Assembly: GCA_017394475.1 (NCBI GenBank) | Contig: JAFPYQ010000238.1 | Span: forward strand, 1-7,590 | Reading direction: 5' to 3' | DNA from: Oscillospiraceae bacterium | GTDB taxonomy: Bacteria; Bacillota; Clostridia; Oscillospirales; Ruminococcaceae | Length of the DNA stretch: 7,590 nucleotides | In this document: piece after piece, positions 1 to 4,781 of the stretch | Layout of the letters: every line of letters begins with the position of its first letter | Position numbering within the stretch: position 1 is the stretch's first letter | Made by a program: the position numbers and the translations under genes | Notes under the pieces: model-generated | The model's input: only the letters and a program-made list of their open reading frames with translations | Database searches by the model: none | Told to the model about the DNA's origin: nothing

Positions 1-380
1 TGCTATCCTGCCCGGGGCAGCCGTGTTGTGTTCCGCTCTAACATGAGCGGGATCCTCCGGGGAAACGCATATCTTTATGTAGTCCCCCACTTTCATCAGC
101 TTATCGCAGTTGAGGTGCCTTTCGCTGTAAGTCTCGCCCTCATAGGTGTATTCCACCATAGCAAGATCGGGATCCAGAAGATCCCTTGTCCATGAATAGG
201 CAGGGACTTCGCCCTTTGAAGCCTGCACCTTCGTGACCTGTGCGATGGTATGGTATGCCCTCTTGTTGAAATAGCTTTCCTTTGCGGCAGTATCAACACA
301 CATCATGATCATACCGGAAGCATAGATGACAGACATTATCCCCGGAAGGAACAGACTGTTAAATATCCTTTTTTCCTCAT
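1..380 (-). CDS. Truncated small membrane protein, DUF3592-like, with apparent frameshift near its start
   Basis: The gene runs off the left edge, so only the N-terminal part is present. A good promoter and a GGGGGTG ribosome binding site point to the ATG at 380, but that frame (MRKKGYLTV...) stops after 14 codons. The frame open from there to the window edge would join if the A-run at 374-369 had seven rather than six A. The joined protein starts MRKKRIFNSLFLPGIMSVIY, a positively charged end followed by one membrane helix. An extracytoplasmic segment follows with VEYTYEGETYSERHL and KVGDYIKICVSPEDPAHVR, which resemble the pattern of DUF3592 proteins (a strand pair, then 'vGd.v.vyydP..P'). 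The family call is from memory. Alternatives are a pseudogene, a sequencing error, phase variation, or re-initiation at the ATG at 336, which overlaps the early stop as TAATG. Function is unknown. Confidence 0.55.
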
Positions 381-386
381 CTGCAA

Positions 387-393
387 CACCCCC
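387..393 (-). promoter_or_regulatory. Ribosome binding site that fixes the start at 380
   Basis: GGGGGTG lies six bases before the ATG at 380. It favours that ATG over the TTG at 444, which has no such site and lies upstream of the predicted transcript start. It therefore supports the view that translation starts out of frame with the long downstream reading frame. Confidence 0.55.
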
Positions 394-415
394 GCAGCAA
401 ACAGTACTGTGTAAT

Positions 416-444
416 ATATTACTCCATTGCGGGGAAAAAATCAA
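416..444 (-). promoter_or_regulatory. Promoter of the truncated membrane protein gene
   Basis: On the minus strand TTGATT (444-439) and TAATAT (421-416) are separated by exactly 17 bases, a sigma-A-like arrangement. The transcript would start near 409 and have a leader of about 30 bases before the ATG at 380. Confidence 0.5.
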
Positions 445-502
445 TTAAAATCAGATTAGAATTGCATGTGAGATCTGCTCATAAGGAGTGCTGTACCCCG
501 TA

Positions 503-943
503 TCAGCCCTTTTCGTCCCCCAGTATCCTGTACAACAGCTTATAGAGCACTCCTGCCTCCTCGGGAGTGAGGGTCACGCATTTTCCCATGGCCTCGGGTA
601 TCCCCACTGCCTTGTCACGCAGCTCCATGCCCTTGTCGGTGACGGTGACCATCGTTTCACGCTCATCCTTTTCGGAGCGCCTGCGGGTCACAAAGCCCTT
701 TTCCTGCAGCTTTTTGAGCACGGGGGTAAGAGTGCCCGAATCAAGGTAGAGACATTCCCCCAGCTGCCGCACATTCATCTGTTTATGCTCCCACATGAGC
801 ATCATGGTAATATACTGTGTATAGGTAAGGTCTATCTCATCGAGATAGGGCTTGTATTTCCTGACTATCTCCTTTGCCGCTGCATACAGCGGGAAGCAGA
901 GCTGATTTGACAGCATCAGCCGCTCATATTTCTTTTCTTCCAT
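503..943 (-). CDS. ohrR: OhrR-type MarR-family organic-peroxide sensor/repressor
   Basis: This 146-residue protein is a MarR-family winged-helix repressor of the OhrR group. It starts with the hallmark NQLCFPLY segment. Cys16 corresponds to the peroxide-sensing Cys15 of Bacillus subtilis OhrR, and Tyr30 and Tyr41 match the two tyrosines that hydrogen-bond to it. The recognition-helix segment YLDSGTLTP (66-74) and the wing RRRSEKDER (87-95), with the conserved Asp93 and Arg95, are intact. In the known family, oxidation of the cysteine by organic hydroperoxides or hypochlorite releases the repressor from DNA. Cys64 and Cys122 are also present, so a one-cysteine or two-cysteine mechanism cannot be decided here. 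The start has a GGGGTGAAAG binding site just upstream. The promoter contains an OhrR box, so autoregulation is likely. No ohr peroxidase gene adjoins it. Confidence 0.93.
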   Translation of the reverse strand: MEEKKYERLMLSNQLCFPLYAAAKEIVRKYKPYLDEIDLTYTQYITMMLMWEHKQMNVRQLGECLYLDSGTLTPVLKKLQEKGFVTRRRSEKDERETMVTVTDKGMELRDKAVGIPEAMGKCVTLTPEEAGVLYKLLYRILGDEKG

Positions 944-997
944 TCTTTCACCCCATTATCCTTTGCCCCGCCCGGATACGGGAAGGACACACTATAT

Positions 998-1026
998 ATT
1001 TTATACAATCAAATTGTATATGTCAA
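998..1026 (-). promoter_or_regulatory. ohrR promoter
   Basis: TTGACA (1026-1021) and TAAAAT (1003-998) are 17 bases apart on the minus strand, an almost consensus sigma-A promoter. The whole spacer is occupied by the palindromic OhrR box, so bound repressor would block RNA polymerase directly. The predicted leader to the ohrR ATG at 943 is about 45-50 bases. Confidence 0.75.
1002..1020. promoter_or_regulatory. OhrR operator (inverted repeat)
   Basis: TATACAAT-CAA-ATTGTATA is a perfect 8-bp inverted repeat around a 3-base spacer. Its core, TACAATCAAATTGTA, differs by one base from the TACAATTAAATTGTA site I recall for B. subtilis OhrR. It sits between the -35 and -10 of the ohrR promoter. It lies about 177 bases upstream of the -35 of the divergent transaldolase promoter, so direct control of that gene by this site is unlikely. 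Confidence 0.82.
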
Positions 1027-1196
1027 TAGGTAATAATCCACAAAAATAACATGAGCCTGCAGCGTTCAGTACACACTAAAACACAAATGACCTTATCTGT
1101 CACGCAATGGGCTGAGATGACGATATACTTTTTTTGCGGTTTGTGCCGATACACTGTGCAAAAACTGCTGTTTTGAGAAAAATACCGCCAAGATAG

Positions 1197-1225
1197 TTGA
1201 AAATGGCGTTGAATTCTGCTATAAT
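1197..1225 (+). promoter_or_regulatory. Transaldolase gene promoter
   Basis: TTGAAA (1197-1202) is followed after 17 bases by TATAAT (1220-1225). An extended -10 TG lies at 1217-1218. This is close to an ideal vegetative promoter and predicts a transcript starting near 1232 with a leader of nearly 80 bases. Confidence 0.75.
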
Positions 1226-1271
1226 CTATATGAAAGAAGATCTGTTCTAAAAATTTACGTCAGGCATTTGA

Positions 1272-1294
1272 GCAGGCGGCTGTGACCGCGCTGC
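1272..1294 (+). other. Leader hairpin just before the transaldolase ribosome binding site
   Basis: GCAGGCGG (1272-1279) can pair with CCGC (1286-1289) and CTGC (1291-1294) around the loop CTGTGA, with G1290 bulged. The hairpin ends one base before AAAGGAG (1296-1302). It may affect translation or mRNA stability. There is no visible alternative pairing partner that would make it an attenuator. Confidence 0.35.
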
Positions 1295-1310
1295 GAAAGG
1301 AGAAACATCA

Positions 1311-1955
1311 ATGAAACTGTTCATCGACACCGCCAATACCGATGATATCCGTGAAGCCAACAGAATGGGCGTTATCTGCGGAGTTACCACCAACCCCTCA
1401 CTCATCGCAAGAGAAGGCAGAGTTTTCGAAGAGGTCGTAAAGGAGATAACCGAGATCGTTGACGGTCCTATTTCCGCTGAGGTAATATCCCTTGAAGCTG
1501 ATAAAATGGTTGAGGAGGCTCTCCCCCTCGCTGCTATACATCCCAATATCGTTATCAAGCTCCCCATGTGCGCTGAAGGTCTCGTAGCCTGCAAGGAACT
1601 CACCAAGAGAGGCATCAAGACCAATGTTACCCTCATCTTCTCCGCTGCTCAGGCTATCCTCGCAGCAAATGCAGGCGCTACATACGTTTCTCCCTTCCTG
1701 GGCAGACTTGATGACATCGGCATGACAGGCATGGATCTTATCGAAGAGATCGCTGACATCTTCAAGATCCAGGGTATCAAGACCGAGATCATCGCTGCAT
1801 CCATCAGGAACCCCATCCATGTTACACAGGCTGCTATGGCGGGCTGCGACATCGCTACCGTTCCTATGAACGTTATCAGACAGATGATAAAGCATCCCCT
1901 CACAGACATCGGTATCCAGAGATTCCTCGATGACTGGAAAAAGGCTGCCAAGTAA
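1311..1955 (+). CDS. tal: Transaldolase, small single-domain (FSA/TalC-like) type
   Basis: This 214-residue complete protein belongs to the small class of transaldolases that includes E. coli fructose-6-phosphate aldolase (FSA), a TIM-barrel Schiff-base enzyme. Lys83 in NIVIKLPM is the Schiff-base lysine (FSA Lys85). Also visible are GVTTNPSL (24-31), Thr107, Arg132 and Ser164, each offset by two from the FSA numbering. Two discriminating positions are transaldolase-like: Glu57 where FSA has Gln59, and Phe129 where FSA has Tyr131. I therefore predict transfer of the dihydroxyacetone unit between sugar phosphates in the cytosolic pentose phosphate pathway, rather than free aldolase activity. 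The gene is monocistronic, with its own promoter, an AAAGGAG site eight bases before the ATG, and a strong terminator. Anaerobic Firmicutes often use such an enzyme for pentose interconversion. Confidence 0.93.
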   Translation: MKLFIDTANTDDIREANRMGVICGVTTNPSLIAREGRVFEEVVKEITEIVDGPISAEVISLEADKMVEEALPLAAIHPNIVIKLPMCAEGLVACKELTKRGIKTNVTLIFSAAQAILAANAGATYVSPFLGRLDDIGMTGMDLIEEIADIFKIQGIKTEIIAASIRNPIHVTQAAMAGCDIATVPMNVIRQMIKHPLTDIGIQRFLDDWKKAAK

Positions 1956-1972
1956 GAGCTGACTTATAAATG

Positions 1973-2008
1973 AACGGCGGGAACGAAATGTTCCCGCCGT
2001 TGTTTTAT
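1973..2008 (+). terminator. Rho-independent terminator of the transaldolase gene
   Basis: AACGGCGGGAAC (1973-1984) pairs perfectly with GTTCCCGCCGTT (1990-2001) around the loop GAAAT, followed by GTTTTAT. It lies 17 bases after the transaldolase stop. It is also about 18 bases beyond the stop of the convergent gene at 2019, with a weaker U-rich tail on that strand (CATTTATAAG), so it may serve both genes. Confidence 0.88.
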
Positions 2009-2018
2009 CAGCGTTCCC

Positions 2019-3206
2019 TTAGTCAGGATAATAATCTAACTGATACTTTTTCGCCAGCTCTCTTGCCTTTTCGGGCGTGATCTCCTTCATAGAAGCTATC
2101 TGCCTCATTATCTGTTCATCCTCACCGTACAGCGCCAGCTTCGGTATGCCATCCTTGTATACCACTACACCATAGCCCTTGTCTCCGCTGTTTATATATG
2201 TATCATAGTATACCAGCGCCTTGTCCACATCCTTGGGATCGGTGGGCTTTACCTTGACGGTTTTGCCCAGATCTGCGAAATATATGCCGTCCTTCACGGG
2301 AGTGCCTTTTACCTCCATATCTGTCGCGAAAACGGCTGCACAGGTGTACATCGTCTTGGCGTTGGTATTGTACACCAGTGACTCATCCGTGGCCTCCACG
2401 GCATTTATCACATTGAACTTGCTGCCGCTGCTGAACATCAGTATGCCGCCCTGTTCTCCTCCCATATCCAGGACTACCTTGCACAAGGTGGCGACCCTTT
2501 TGCCCTTGTATGACACGGAGTACTGCTCCACCGCTACAATGTAATTATCCACATCAAATTTCTTTTTTGTGATGCTCCTGACCGTATACCCCGAAGACTG
2601 CATAGCCTTGATGTAGGAATCATATCCCTGACCCACAGAATGACCATAGATGACCGATGCGGCATAGACTCCATGAGCCAGCCCATGGACCTCCTCCGCC
2701 CCGTCCCTGTCGATATACCCCAGATCAAAGCCATTCTTGAGGTTCACATCTATAGTGTTATTCTCGGGTGTCCAGTATTCTTCGGCATCGGGCAGCTTTG
2801 CAGGCAGAGTCTTTATGGTGAAGGTCCTGCCCTTTTTTGCCGCGATGATCTTGTTGTCGTTCTTTGTATATCCCACTGCCATGAACTTGTAGGTGCTGTT
2901 CTTTTTCAGCCCGCCGATGGAATAGGCCATAGCCTCGTCATAAGGACTGTTGCCCTTTTCCACATCCTTGTAGGGCTCATATTTCTGGGTGCTTTTGTTA
3001 TACAGATAGAAGTACACCCCGTCTGCATCCTCACAGGCAACATATACACCTGCACAGTTATCGAGGGCCACCGATACTATCTCGGTGGGGACAAGTCCTG
3101 CGGCAGCGGCAGATACATGGGCCCCCGTATCCGTCATCAGGAATATCCCTGCCATAAGGATGAATGACAGCATAAGCTGCGTTATCCTGCGTACCTTGTT
3201 GGTCAT
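2019..3206 (-). CDS. Secreted protein of unknown function with an N-terminal fibronectin-III-like region
   Basis: This 395-residue protein is not one I recognise. Residues 1-35 form a signal peptide: basic MTNKVRRITQ, hydrophobic LMLSFILMAGIFLM, then small residues HVSAAAAG, with cleavage likely around residues 33-37. No lipobox, sortase motif or C-terminal membrane helix is visible, so free secretion is expected. Residues about 38-135 look like one fibronectin type III-like beta sandwich (conserved-type 'GLKKNSTYKFMAVGYTK' near 99-115). Residues about 150-270 contain VHGLAHGVYAASVIYGHSVG (173-192) and alternating short strands. The C-terminus ends in a charged helix (EITPEKARELAKKYQLD). No catalytic motif, dockerin or cohesin repeat is evident. 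AAAGGAG (3219-3213) precedes the ATG by six bases. The gene appears monocistronic, with a promoter just upstream, and converges on the transaldolase gene. Confidence 0.85.
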   Translation of the reverse strand: MTNKVRRITQLMLSFILMAGIFLMTDTGAHVSAAAAGLVPTEIVSVALDNCAGVYVACEDADGVYFYLYNKSTQKYEPYKDVEKGNSPYDEAMAYSIGGLKKNSTYKFMAVGYTKNDNKIIAAKKGRTFTIKTLPAKLPDAEEYWTPENNTIDVNLKNGFDLGYIDRDGAEEVHGLAHGVYAASVIYGHSVGQGYDSYIKAMQSSGYTVRSITKKKFDVDNYIVAVEQYSVSYKGKRVATLCKVVLDMGGEQGGILMFSSGSKFNVINAVEATDESLVYNTNAKTMYTCAAVFATDMEVKGTPVKDGIYFADLGKTVKVKPTDPKDVDKALVYYDTYINSGDKGYGVVVYKDGIPKLALYGEDEQIMRQIASMKEITPEKARELAKKYQLDYYPD

Positions 3207-3239
3207 AGTCGTCTCCTTTCATGGGAAAAATATAAAAAT

Positions 3240-3248
3240 ATTATATCA
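3240..3248 (-). promoter_or_regulatory. Extended -10 promoter of the secreted protein gene
   Basis: On the minus strand TGATATAAT (3248-3240) is an extended -10 with a consensus hexamer. The -35 region at the expected spacing (TTTTTC, 3268-3263) is poor, which fits extended -10 promoters. The leader to the ATG at 3206 would be about 27 bases and includes the AAAGGAG site. Confidence 0.6.
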
Positions 3249-3330
3249 CAAAACCACGGGTGGAAAAATCGGCATTTTTCACAATTTTGCCATAGTCCGG
3301 TTATGCAAAATCCCGATGTACATGAGCCGA

Positions 3331-3349
3331 ACTGAAAAAAAGTATGGGG
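3331..3349 (+). repeat. Left terminal inverted repeat of the element
   Basis: ACTG, seven A, then GTATGGGG. It matches the complement of 3917-3934 except for one extra A. Related GTATGGGGTCAAGG-type motifs recur at 5756-5778 and at the right edge of the window. Confidence 0.75.
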
Positions 3350-3487
3350 GCGTGGGTGCGGACAATGTCCGCGAACCCGTCAGTAATCGGGGTCAAGGGG
3401 TCGCGACCCCGTGCCGGTGTGGGCCGCGCCCGAGAACCCCTCAGCAGAGACCCAAAGGTGAAGCGAAAAAATAAACAGAACCAAAAG

Positions 3488-3522
3488 CCGCCGCACTTAG
3501 AAACACAGAACCGAGATTACAA
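3488..3522 (+). repeat. Left arm of the 35-bp internal inverted repeat
   Basis: It begins CCGCCGCACTTAGAAACA and ends in GAGATTACAA. Its complement occurs at 3820-3854 with 33 of 35 positions identical. Both differences are transitions. Confidence 0.9.
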
Positions 3523-3819
3523 CCCAATTCGTGCATTAAAATCAAAACCGCCAAGTGCGGCGGCGGAACTTATATTTCTGTACTGAGCAGCAGCAACGTC
3601 GCAGACGTTGTGAACTGCGTGCAAGCTGAGGCAGCACTTTTATCTGCGGGCTGGTTAATTTGCAATCCGACCGATATATACTGACGGGAGAACATCTTAT
3701 TTGCGGATTTACCGATTTTCCCGCATTCACAGCGGCTGTCGCCGCTGCTCTGTTCAGTGCTGATATGTTAGTTTAGCCGCCGCACTCAATCGCTTCCGAT
3801 TTTACTTACGCCATACGGC

Positions 3820-3854
3820 TTGTGATCTCGGTTCTGTGTTTCTGAGTGCGGCGG
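3820..3854 (-). repeat. Right arm of the 35-bp internal inverted repeat
   Basis: This is the inverted partner of 3488-3522, ending GTTTCTGAGTGCGGCGG. It overlaps the next small stem-loop, GCGGAAC-TTT-GTTCCGC (3851-3867). Confidence 0.9.
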
Positions 3855-3868
3855 AACTTTGTTCCGCA

Positions 3869-3934
3869 TAAGAGGGCTCTGCCCTCTTAACTCCTGCAAG
3901 GGGTTCCACCCCTTGACCCCATACTTTTTTCAGT
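3869..3934 (+). other. Tandem hairpins and T-run at the right end of the element; terminator-like
   Basis: TAAGAGGGC-TCT-GCCCTCTTA (3869-3889) and CAAGGGGT-TCC-ACCCCTTG (3897-3915) are two perfect stem-loops. They are followed nine bases later by six T (3925-3930) within the terminal inverted repeat. The gap between stem and T-run is longer than in an ordinary Rho-independent terminator. Plus-strand reading could still end here, although no plus-strand gene lies upstream. Confidence 0.45.
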
Positions 3935-3940
3935 GCATTC

Positions 3941-3982
3941 ATAAAACAAAGAGCGTGTCCCTTTCATAAGGCACACGCTTTT
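3941..3982 (-). terminator. Probable bidirectional terminator downstream of the cationic peptide gene
   Basis: GCGTGT (3953-3958) pairs with ACACGC (3973-3978). After one C/C mismatch, CCTT pairs with AAGG around the loop TCAT. The outer A and T runs extend the stem by a few pairs. On the minus strand it is followed by TCTTTGTTTTAT, and on the plus strand by TTTTGTTTATT, so it could work in either direction. The nearest gene reading into it is the 61-residue peptide gene, whose stop is about 105 bases away. Confidence 0.62.
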
Positions 3983-4086
3983 GTTTATTAAGGAGAAATT
4001 TCATCCATCGTGCTGCATCCGTTAGTCAAGGGGACGGATACAGTCCGGACAGGAAAGATATCGTATTTATTATGCCCCGGAGAGCC

Positions 4087-4272
4087 TCAGTCCCAGCGGT
4101 TGCTTTTCCTTACATTATCGGCAAAGCTCTGGCGGGAATAGGGGGCAACAACTTTTGTGAGAGGTCCTGTGGGATCTATATTGTCGATCACATATTTCAC
4201 AAAGGAAACTATGCCTTTGCCTGTCTTTTTGAGCAGCTTCACAGCCTTTTTAGCATTGTAATCGTTCTTCAT
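4087..4272 (-). CDS. Small strongly cationic peptide, unknown function
   Basis: This is a 61-residue protein that I do not recognise. It has ten Lys, three Arg, five Asp and no Glu, for a net charge near +8. Residues 7-30 (AKKAVKLLKKTGKGIVSFVK and on) form a plausible amphipathic helix, with lysines at 8, 12, 15/16, 19 and 26 on one face and V, L, I and F on the other. A Pro/Gly turn (DPTGP, 33-37) and a polar tail ending RWD follow. There is no signal peptide, double-glycine leader or cysteine. GAGAGGTGAT precedes the ATG closely, and a promoter and terminator of its own bracket it, which argues that it is a real gene. It could be a leaderless antimicrobial-like peptide, a membrane-associated small protein or a nucleic-acid-binding protein. 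The sequence alone cannot decide. Confidence 0.68.
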   Translation of the reverse strand: MKNDYNAKKAVKLLKKTGKGIVSFVKYVIDNIDPTGPLTKVVAPYSRQSFADNVRKSNRWD

Positions 4273-4318
4273 AGGATCACCTCTCGGTCAATCGGTTAAC
4301 TAACGTTCATTGATGACT

Positions 4319-4347
4319 ATTCTATCACAAACCCGGATGTAAAACAA
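4319..4347 (-). promoter_or_regulatory. Promoter of the cationic peptide gene
   Basis: TTGTTT (4347-4342) and TAGAAT (4324-4319) are 17 bases apart on the minus strand. An extended TG lies one base before the -10 (TGATAGAAT). The predicted leader is about 40 bases. The repeat array at 4355-4389 sits directly upstream of the -35. Confidence 0.55.
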
Positions 4348-4354
4348 TGTAAAT

Positions 4355-4389
4355 AAGATTAGAAAAAGATTAGAAAATTTCTAATCTTT
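4355..4389. promoter_or_regulatory. Array of three AAGATTAGAAA half-sites, candidate regulator-binding region
   Basis: AAGATTAGAAA occurs twice in tandem (4355-4365 and 4366-4376), a period of 11 bp or about one helical turn. It occurs again inverted at 4378-4388. The last two form a perfect 12-1-12 palindrome at 4365-4389. The array ends eight bases upstream of the peptide gene's -35, the usual place for an activator or response regulator. It also lies about 45 bases after the stop of the 113-residue gene. On the minus strand the palindrome is followed by a short T-run, so a weak AT-rich terminator is an alternative reading. Confidence 0.5.
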
Positions 4390-4435
4390 CAACACAAAAG
4401 GCAGGAAATGTTCAATACGGTCACGGGTCATCCGC

Positions 4436-4777
4436 TCACAGCCGGAAATCATCCGCCAGCTCCGCAGCCAGCTTTGCCTTTTCCTTCCATATGAGCTCGC
4501 AGTCAGGGCGGCTCTTGTACTCATTGTCAAGGAAGGCCAGCATCTCATCAAAGCCCTCCTGTGTCAGCGGGTATTCCGTGTGCTGCACGTTCTCGCTCTT
4601 GTCGATGCAGTTTCTGCCCGACCACACATAGCAGTTCAGCACATTGCCGTCCTCACGCTTTTCGGGCACTACCTTGTAATTCATATCCTTTTCGGATGCA
4701 CTGCCCGAAAATTTGCCGAAAACGCTGAATGTAAAGAACTTTGGTATCTCAATAAACTCCGAAGCCGATGAACGCAT
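4436..4777 (-). CDS. Conserved-looking hypothetical protein coupled to whiA
   Basis: This is a 113-residue protein that I do not recognise. Its first half looks beta-rich (FFTFSVFGKFSGS, YKVVPEKREDGNVLNCYVWSG). Its second half is helical and charged (LTQEGFDEMLAFLDNEYKSRP, then ELIWKEKAKLAAELADDFRL). It has no signal peptide or membrane segment, so it is probably cytosolic. Cysteines at 49, 57 and 93 show no metal-binding spacing. Its ATG lies four bases after the whiA stop, and its binding site (GGGGTGAT) overlaps that stop, so translation is probably coupled to whiA. Codon use matches its neighbours. The function is unknown, and linkage to whiA is the only contextual clue. Confidence 0.75.
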   Translation of the reverse strand: MRSSASEFIEIPKFFTFSVFGKFSGSASEKDMNYKVVPEKREDGNVLNCYVWSGRNCIDKSENVQHTEYPLTQEGFDEMLAFLDNEYKSRPDCELIWKEKAKLAAELADDFRL

Positions 4778-4781
4778 CAGA

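Larger units (their letters stand above)
3331..3934. repeat. About 600-bp inverted-repeat, multi-hairpin intergenic element
   Basis: The element is bounded by an 18-19-bp terminal inverted repeat: ACTG, a run of 6-7 A, then GTATGGGG at 3331-3349, and its complement at 3917-3934. Inside are a 35-bp near-perfect inverted repeat (3488-3522 with 3820-3854) and four alternating copies of GCCGCCGCACT or its complement, starting near 3487, 3553, 3776 and 3845. Many short stems are packed in: 3358-3372, the palindrome 3397-3410, 3594-3610, 3730-3747, 3851-3867, 3869-3889 and 3897-3915. The two halves look like diverged inverted copies of each other. No reading frame inside it resembles a protein or has a good start site. 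A non-autonomous mobile element (MITE-like), a palindromic repeat family or a structured RNA are all possible. No target duplication is obvious at the ends. Confidence 0.75.

Noticed and set aside
96..299. 67-codon minus-strand open frame at the left end
   Set aside because: It lies in a different frame from the coherent membrane-protein frame, which has the better protein character. Its translation has no recognisable features.
439..444. TTG at 444 as start of the truncated membrane protein in the intact frame
   Set aside because: It has no ribosome binding site and coincides with the -35 hexamer of a good promoter, so it would lie upstream of the transcript start.
1051..1176. 41-codon open frame in the gap between ohrR and the transaldolase gene
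   Set aside because: No ribosome binding site precedes its ATG, it ends before the transaldolase promoter, and its composition looks random.
1398..1895. 165-codon open frame antisense to the transaldolase gene (also 1247-1636 and 1649-1951)
   Set aside because: They mirror the codon structure of an unmistakable enzyme gene, have no ribosome binding site, and give protein sequences with no family character.
3085..3586. Open frames (3085-3474, 3344-3586, and 3542-3730 on the minus strand) across the inverted-repeat element
   Set aside because: Their translations are low-complexity products of hairpin repeats, with no suitable ribosome binding site, and one overlaps the secreted-protein gene start.
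3487..3854. Repeated GCCGCCGCACT units as a CRISPR array
   Set aside because: The copies alternate in orientation and spacing is irregular (about 66, 223 and 69 bases). There are no equal-length spacers and no cas genes.
3331..3934. An insertion sequence with transposase
   Set aside because: Terminal inverted repeats are present, but no transposase-like reading frame exists inside and no target duplication is visible. At most it is a non-autonomous element.
4072..4299. Plus-strand 75-codon open frame over the cationic peptide gene
   Set aside because: The minus-strand frame has a strong ribosome binding site, promoter and terminator. The plus-strand frame has none of these.
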